This document shows, one piece after another, positions 57,925-64,000 of a stretch of 64,000 nucleotides of DNA (position 1 is the stretch's first letter; each line of letters opens with the position of its first letter). The position numbers and the translations under genes were made by a program. This DNA is from Polyodon spathula (taxonomy: Eukaryota > Chordata > Actinopteri > Acipenseriformes > Polyodontidae): positions 18,361,912 through 18,425,911 of the forward strand of contig NC_054538.1 in NCBI RefSeq assembly GCF_017654505.1, in the 5' to 3' direction. The notes beneath the pieces are model-generated. The model was not told where the DNA came from and made no database searches. It saw only the letters and a program-made list of their open reading frames with translations.

Positions 57925-60088
57925 TGTTATCTAGGCACTGACAGGTTGTTTTTGTGGTAATGTTGTGTGTGGTATCAAGTGATGACTATATAGGATTCAA
58001 TTCCGCTAAAAAAATACTTAATTAACAAATAATGCATTTTATCAATGTGACCCACCTGCAAGCAGCGACTTCAAAAATACATACATTTTTCCAACCAAAT
58101 AGATTTTTTTTTTTCAGGTCATACAGAGTCAAAACCATTTATGTCACATATTTTTAATGGCAATGGAAACAATGACTAGACTTCATCAATGAGTGAAATG
58201 TTCTTAGGCAAAGTTTGATAACATTTGAGATTATGATTGCATTGTTTGGTTGCTTCCCAGGCTGCACTACTATCAGTATTATTTTTTTAAGAACTTCCCA
58301 ATTGGATTGTACAATGAATAGACAGCACCAGACAGCAATTAGCTGAAGTTGATAACAACCAAATATGTTTGGTATTCCAACATAGCATAAGAAACACTGT
58401 TTTCTATCATGTGTTCCATAAATAGCATTACATTTGCAGCCTCACCTGTTAAAGGTTTACTATAGTAAATCATAGTAAAAATAGCAAAGTACAGTAAAGA
58501 ATAGTAAAAGCATGGTAAGACAGGGAACCTCACAGAGCAAGATACATCTAAAGGGCACCAAAAACACTTTACAACATTCAACACAAACATTCATATCAAC
58601 CCATTGAAGCCAGAGGCCATGGCCATTCTCAATAGAGAGAGCCTGCTGTTTCACTTCAAAGTTCACTATGTAAGATAAACCACAAGGGTTTATTCTAGTA
58701 TATATTTTGAAAGAACTGATGCTTAAAATGGAGACAGGTACATAAGCAGCTGCAGTTATGAACTGCATCTTACAGTTTTACCTTGGGGCTAGTCCATTCA
58801 CATCAGTGTTACCGCGTTTACTTTGCATACAGTAAATATTCCTTGGTAAAAGGAATCCTCAGGATTCTGAAGCCCATTACCTTTTTTTTTTTTTTTTTTT
58901 TTTTTTATACACGGTGCTAATGTATATCGAAACAGTGTAAGAAAAACACTTTGAAAATGAGAAGGTTTCAGGAAATGAGAAGTAAGTTGAATTCTACTTA
59001 GCATTAGATTTAGTCATTATTATTCTGTAGATGATGTACGTTTCGTGTTCTCTGTACACTGTAGTACAATTTGTATGTCTCCCAAGTTAAATGAAATTGA
59101 GACAAAGGACACTGAACTGTAATTTGTCAGTTAGCAGAATAAAGGCTGGCACATTGGCCATACGATTCACATGGATGCTACGAACGCACCACCTTCCGTT
59201 CAAATTGTAGACGCTGCGGACGAATTGGTAGATTTCAACTTGTCAGCGTCAAGTTGGTGACGTCACTCACGTTCAACCAATCCCATGTGTGGCATTGCAG
59301 ACGTGAACAATCTACCTCCCCCAATAATATACTTAAATGCTACAGAATTCTGGATGTTGGTTGCTTAAGAAAAAAAGGTTTCTTTATTCTGTATGGTAAA
59401 ACTAACGTTCATTGAAATACATTGGGCGAGCAATACTAACTCCGGCCATTAGATGGTATCGAGGGTGCAAGTAGTAAAAAGGTGAAACTGCATTGCACAT
59501 GCGCATTGTCTCGTTGTTTATGCTCTACACAAGGCCAATGGTCCCTGTATGATCGGCCAGTGTAAAAATAAGATATTTTTGCTTTTTCATTGTGCCAGAA
59601 AATAACGACCATCAATTGGAGAACAGAGTTTTCATCGATTTATTCAAATGTGCAACACATGCCTTTCTCTTTCCTTTAGAATTTTGCAAGTAAAATACAA
59701 TTTACTGTTTATTATTTGAAATAAATTATACTTGTATAGATGTAGTGAAAAACATGTCTAAAGAACTAATAGTTAAGCATGTACTGTAACATAAATAAAC
59801 AGATAAATAATCAGAATGAAAACTAACAACTCAGGAATTTAAACCGTGTTTGGTGTGTCTGTCAGCAGCCTAGTTACAGTGTTTACTGAAAGTGGGATGG
59901 TTAAATTGAGCGGGTCAGCTCAGTAAAGTCAGAGCGATTGTCAGTGATTTTGCCATGAAACTGAATGGTGGCATTTGCTGTCAATCGAACAATAATTATT
60001 TTAAAATTTTTTTGGAACAGCTGTTTATAAAAAAAGAGGCGCTGCAGTAATACAGTGTATAAGTTAATGTGCATGACTCCGCAAACCT
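57925..60088. other. non-coding stretch, weak inverted repeat only
   Basis: CACATTGGCCATACGA near 59151 and CACTGGCCGATCATACA (reversed) near 59563 may be the ends of a 0.4-kb element. A long T run lies at 58881-58906. No gene recognised. Confidence 0.4.
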
Positions 60089-60243
60089 AGGGCATCAGAT
60101 GATTCTACAGCATTTGCCATTTACTCCCATCTTTCACTTCCAGAGCTCGGAAACTCTGCAAAATCAAGCCACCCTGTCCCTAACCCAACCCCAACCCTAA
60201 AACCTAACCCTAAACCTAACCATTAGCAATCATCTGATGCCCT
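60089..60243. repeat. small inverted-repeat element with telomere-like repeats
   Basis: AGGGCATCAGATGATT at 60089-60104 returns inverted as AATCATCTGATGCCCT at 60228-60243. Inside, at about 60177-60222, are degenerate CCCTAA/CCTAAA units like the vertebrate telomere repeat. Confidence 0.7.
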
Positions 60244-60870
60244 CAGGACACATTCTAGGGCATATTCCTCGGTGCTGTGGCAGAGTAAAGGGTGGAGAGA
60301 ATATGTAGTCCAGGAGGTAGCTGCAGGATTACCAGGAGCCAGAGAAGAGTCACCTGGCTCGATTGTAATTTGAAGCACCTGAGGCTGATTAAGGCCTAGT
60401 TAAAAGCCAGGGAAACCCTGTACACAGTGCTGACTGAGAATAAACCATGTTAACACTGAAACCGCTGAGATTTCCATTTCAAAATGGCTTCGATATGAAA
60501 ATAAAAAACACTCAGATACAACTTAATATTTTTATTTCTGAACATCAGCATAACATTTTCAGAGCAGAAACACCATGAAAATTCAACTTTTTCTTTTTTT
60601 TTTTAATAAAAGATTACACACACATAAACACGAAAAACTGTAATAAAATAAACATAATAAACTTCTGTGTAAACAGGTGTAGAAAGCTGTATGCACATAC
60701 AAAATTCTAAAATATAAATAACTAGTTATAAAAATAGCATAAAACAAAAATATAACATAACTAATGCAACGTGAAGGCGCTTTGAGTGAAACAGAGTTCA
60801 AAGGCTCTGCCAGTCTGTTCAGAGTTCTATTACAGCTTTCTAAGTAAATTCTATGCAGAAAACATGCTTT

Positions 60871-61240
60871 TCAACTGTACCAGTGCATTTGCCACATACT
60901 GTCTTTATTATCTTTTATTCCATGTGCCTGTGGCGCAGTGCTGTCTGAAGGTTGAGGGGTATTTGCCAGCCAGCTTTTGTGTCTCTTATCAAAATGTTTC
61001 TGCTGTAGCTCCAGGGCTAGCTGCAAAATGAAGTCTCTGAGTGATTGTGTTGCCAGTGCACTCCTTGTACAAAACCAAAGCGTTGATGACTGCCAAGTTG
61101 AAAACATAAAAAAACAGCCACAAGCCACCTGTGAGTACCACCTTTGTCAGAATACAGCCATGCCATTTGATCCAGTATATCCACACCATACTTTGTTGTA
61201 AAATGCAACAGTCTCTGGCTTTCGTTTAGCATCAGTCCCG
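60871..61240 (-). pseudogene. piggyBac transposase C-terminal relic
   Basis: Across three minus-strand frames: KYGVDILDQMAWLYSDKGGT (the GGVDxLDQM block of piggyBac), HRWLVAVF, LAVINALVLYKECTG and SLRDFILQLALELQQKH, all in the family order. The terminal Cys-rich zinc finger is only begun. Frame changes make it dead. Confidence 0.8.
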
Positions 61241-61335
61241 ATGGTCACTGATCAGTGCAGAGAGCTTAGAATATGCTGAATATGCACTGTCACACTAAGG
61301 GTGGCACTGCCATTCTGCACGAGAAATGTAGTGTA

Positions 61336-61406
<71 letters not shown>
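61336..61406. repeat. (AAT)n microsatellite
   Basis: About 23 AAT units. Confidence 0.97.
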
Positions 61407-61408
<2 letters not shown>

Positions 61409-61507
61409 GATATATGACTGACTTTCACCAGTGTTTCAGCATTCAACAGGATTAAAATACATTCTTTCACAATTACTTTGATTTTATTACAAAGCTCAGA
61501 CCACAGT

Positions 61508-62690
61508 GGTTCTCAAAAGAATTCACCCCCCTTGGACTCTTCCACATTTTATTGTGTTACAACATGGAATCAAAATGGATTTAATTAGGAGTTTTTGCTA
61601 CGGATCAACACAAAAAAAGTCCATAATGTCAAAGTGAAAAATAAAATCTACAAATTGTTCTAAATTAATTACAAATATAAAACAGAAAATAATTGATTGC
61701 ATAAGTATCCAGAACAGTAAAGTCCATTATTAAGAAATGGAGAGAATATGGCACAACTTTGAATCTGTCTAGAACAGGCCGTCCTCAAAAACTGAGTATC
61801 TGGGCGTGAAGGGCACTAGTCAGGATGGCCACCAATAGGCCTATGGCAACTCTAAAGGAGTTACAGTCTTCCACGGCTGAGCTGGGAGACATTGCATATG
61901 GCAACAATAGCCCGGGTGCTTCACAAAACTGGCCTTTATGGGAGAGTGGCAAAAAGCAAGTTTTAGAGAGTTTTAAAAAAACTCACATCAAATCTCGGCT
62001 AGAGTTTGCCATAAGGCATGTGGGAGACTCTGAACTCTGAGACCAAGTGGAAGAAGATTCTATGGTCTGATGAGACCAAAATACAGCTTTTTGGCCTCAT
62101 CGTTAAGCGCTATGTTTGACGCAAGCCTAACACCGCACATCATCCTGAGAACACCATCCCTACCATAAAGCATGGCGGTGGCAGCATCATGCTATGGGGA
62201 AACTGCTTTCTCTGCGTCTGGGCCTGGAAAGCTTGTGAAGATAGAAGGCAAAATGGATGCAGCAAAGTACAGAGAACTCCTGGAGGAAAACCTGCTGAAG
62301 TCTGCAAGAGACCTGGGACGTGGGAGAAGATTCGTCTTCCTGCAGGACAATGACCCGAAACATACAGCCAAAGACACTCTGGAGTGGCTTAAAAAAAAAA
62401 AGGTCAATGTCCTGTAGTAGCCCAGTCAAAGCCCGGACTGCAATCCAATTGAGAATATGTGGAAAGAGTTGAAAATTGCTGTTCACCAAAGGTCCCAGTC
62501 CAACTTGACGGAGCTTGAGCAATTTTGCAAAGAAGATTGCAAGATGTGCAAAGCTGGTAGAGACGTATCCAAAAAGACTCATGACTGTAATTGCTGCCAA
62601 AGGTGCCTCTACCAAATATTGACACAAGGGGATGAAAAGTTATGCAATCATTTATTTTCTGGGGGGGGGGGGGGGGGGGAATACTATATA
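61508..62690 (+). mobile_element. Tc1-like transposon relic
   Basis: Fragments in several frames: RPMATLKELQSSTAELG, KTHIKSRLEFAIRHVG, the [13 protein letters not shown] block, [38 protein letters not shown] (second catalytic block intact) and IENMWKELKIAVHQRSQ. Stops separate them. A poly-G run (about 18) lies at 62660-62679. It is related to, but distinct from, the copy at 51052. Confidence 0.85.
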
Positions 62691-62789
62691 TAATCATACT
62701 ACATATACACAAATTCTCCTGTGGCAGACAGTTATGCACTAATTTTCTCAGTTTTACTTCACAACCCAAATAAATTGTGGATGCCGCAG

Positions 62790-63740
62790 CAGCCCCAAGA
62801 TCTTTATTTGCTGTAATTACTGGATGCTTTTCTTCTTATCTCCTCTCCCTCAGACCCCCCATCAGAGACAAACTGGAACATATTTGTGCACTCATTCAGT
62901 CCTTTCCAAATCAACCACACTATTTCAAAATGGGACCTTTTTGGAACATTTTTAATTTCACCATTTGCATCATCTCAAGGCAAGATCTTCATGTTCCGTA
63001 TCCTTGCTCTCTCCATGACAGTACAAAATCTTAATGCCCACATCAATATATCAACTGAAGCTCGGAAAAAAAGGATGTGGTCCTCCCTCCTGCAGCATTG
63101 GAACGGTCTTTCCCTCTTTTACAACGACTTAATTTCTTAATCAATGGTTTCTAGTGCTTGGCCTCTGGAAATACAATCTTTAGCCCTCAGAATAAATACA
63201 CAACCCTCCTCAAACTACTCCCTACAGTCGTCCTATCTTTGGTGCCCACTATAGTGGAAAAATTCACCCTATTCTTCTGTGATAAACAACCTACAATGCA
63301 TATTATTAACAAAGGCTGTTCTTCAACCCTCATTATGTAACTCCTGCACTGCCTCGTTTGGATTTCAGTTGCCAATAATTCATGTAATACATTTTCCAGG
63401 TATAACTAATAAAACTGCCGATGTTCTTGCTCGACTACAGATCTCCCGGTTCATGTCTGGTTCCCTTGGCTCATCCTTTCCCCCTGACTTTTCCTCCACT
63501 CAGCAATCTGATACTGAACTAAAGTCTTCACTTTGTAATCTCCTGCACAAAATTACATGGCCGATGCCCTTGCTCCATCCACCCTCTCCTAATACGCAAC
63601 TGGCTGGTCCACCTTCATGATATTCTGCAACCCGTCACCCTTCACCCAGGATGACATTCTCTCTTTTCTCGCTCACACAAAAGAAAAGCTGCACCTCTTC
63701 CTGGGAACTCTCAAATCTTATCTAGCTTGCATTGAAGGGT
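62790..63740 (+). mobile_element. second DIRS fragment (RT end, RNase H, recombinase start)
   Basis: NAHINISTEARKKRMWSSLL and QHWNGLSLFYNDLIS match the DIRS at 6740-6870 (YINISSEARKDIKMWSALIQ). Then come FFCDKQPTMHIINKG (RNase H), ADVLARLQISRF, and ADALAPSTLS with FTQDDILSFLAHTKEKLHLF as the start of the recombinase. Stops are frequent. The two DIRS pieces are diverged, so they are separate insertions of related families. Confidence 0.85.
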
Positions 63741-64000
63741 ACATAAGGACTTTTTTATTTTATTGTGTTCTGTGTGTTGCGACAACTGTTTATGTCTGGT
63801 GTGTGTATTGTTTTAATTATTTTCTTTTTACATTTTGACCACTTTTTTAATTTTTAAATTGCATTCCCTGCCTCAAGATGGCTTCCTACGTACCTGCATG
63901 GACCTCTTAGAATTACATTTCCCATCATCCTCCTGCTTACATATGTAACTGAGATGGATTTACCAGTGAGCACAGAGAGGGTGGCATCTCCCTGAACCAG
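63741..64000. other. non-coding end of window
   Basis: Nothing recognised. Confidence 0.4.

Noticed and set aside
59151..59563. Inverted-repeat transposon of 0.4 kb
   Set aside because: Ends match only over short blocks and no target duplication was found, so it is not called as an element.
60278..60460. Solo LTR starting TGTGGCAGAG with AATAAA near 60440
   Set aside because: No closing CA end or flanking duplication could be shown.

Overview
The window is nuclear DNA of a ray-finned fish. It holds the end-to-start junction of two neighbouring vertebrate genes, CHRM3 and FMN2, both read on the minus strand in the order known from other vertebrates (CHRM3 then FMN2). The rest is AT-rich DNA crowded with fish-type transposons: DIRS, Gypsy, CR1-, L2- and Tx1-like LINEs, several Tc1 families, Harbinger, hAT-type MITEs, piggyBac, SINEs and long AT and AAT microsatellites. 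An intact CHRM3 beside a decaying FMN2 would fit a lineage with a past or recent genome duplication, such as sturgeons and paddlefish. That placement is inference, not proof.

Layout. 1-9.0 kb: an old DIRS retrotransposon split in its gag frame by a Gypsy element with two 211-bp LTRs (98.6% alike) and a 4-bp target duplication. 10.0-13.7 kb: two Tc1-like elements, one carrying a nested LINE tail. 12.0-24.4 kb: the 5' half of FMN2 on the minus strand (large first exon, exon 2, exon 3, a possible 16-nt micro-exon and a possible 186-nt cassette exon). Its first exon is broken by a 734-bp solo LTR, several frameshifts and a nonsense codon. 24.4-44 kb: intergenic DNA with a CR1-like LINE reverse transcriptase (32.4-34.0 kb), a second solo LTR of the same type (35.4-36.2 kb, perfect 5-bp target duplication), hAT-like MITEs and a long-inverted-repeat element. 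44.07-45.84 kb: the intact single coding exon of the muscarinic receptor CHRM3, with a solo LTR just upstream. 48.2-49.2 kb: three head-to-tail copies of a Tx1-like LINE C-terminus. 49.6-50.7 kb: a Harbinger element. 51.0-52.7 kb: a Tc1 element with long inverted repeats. 54.3-56.7 kb: the most interesting unit (see below). 57.6-64 kb: a SINE, a piggyBac fragment, another Tc1 relic and a second DIRS fragment.

The candidate new system is the 2.47-kb element at 54275-56743. It has long terminal inverted repeats starting CACTA/CACTG, a 3-bp TTA flank on each side, and one intact two-exon gene for a 561-residue protein of no named family that I know. That protein has a split CxxC...CxxC zinc ribbon and spaced D, D, E residues with a CxxC...HxH insert, as in an RNase H-fold transposase. 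Upstream of its start is a TATA box behind a perfect five-unit heat-shock element and a second three-unit one. It reads as an apparently intact DNA transposon with a heat-shock-type promoter.
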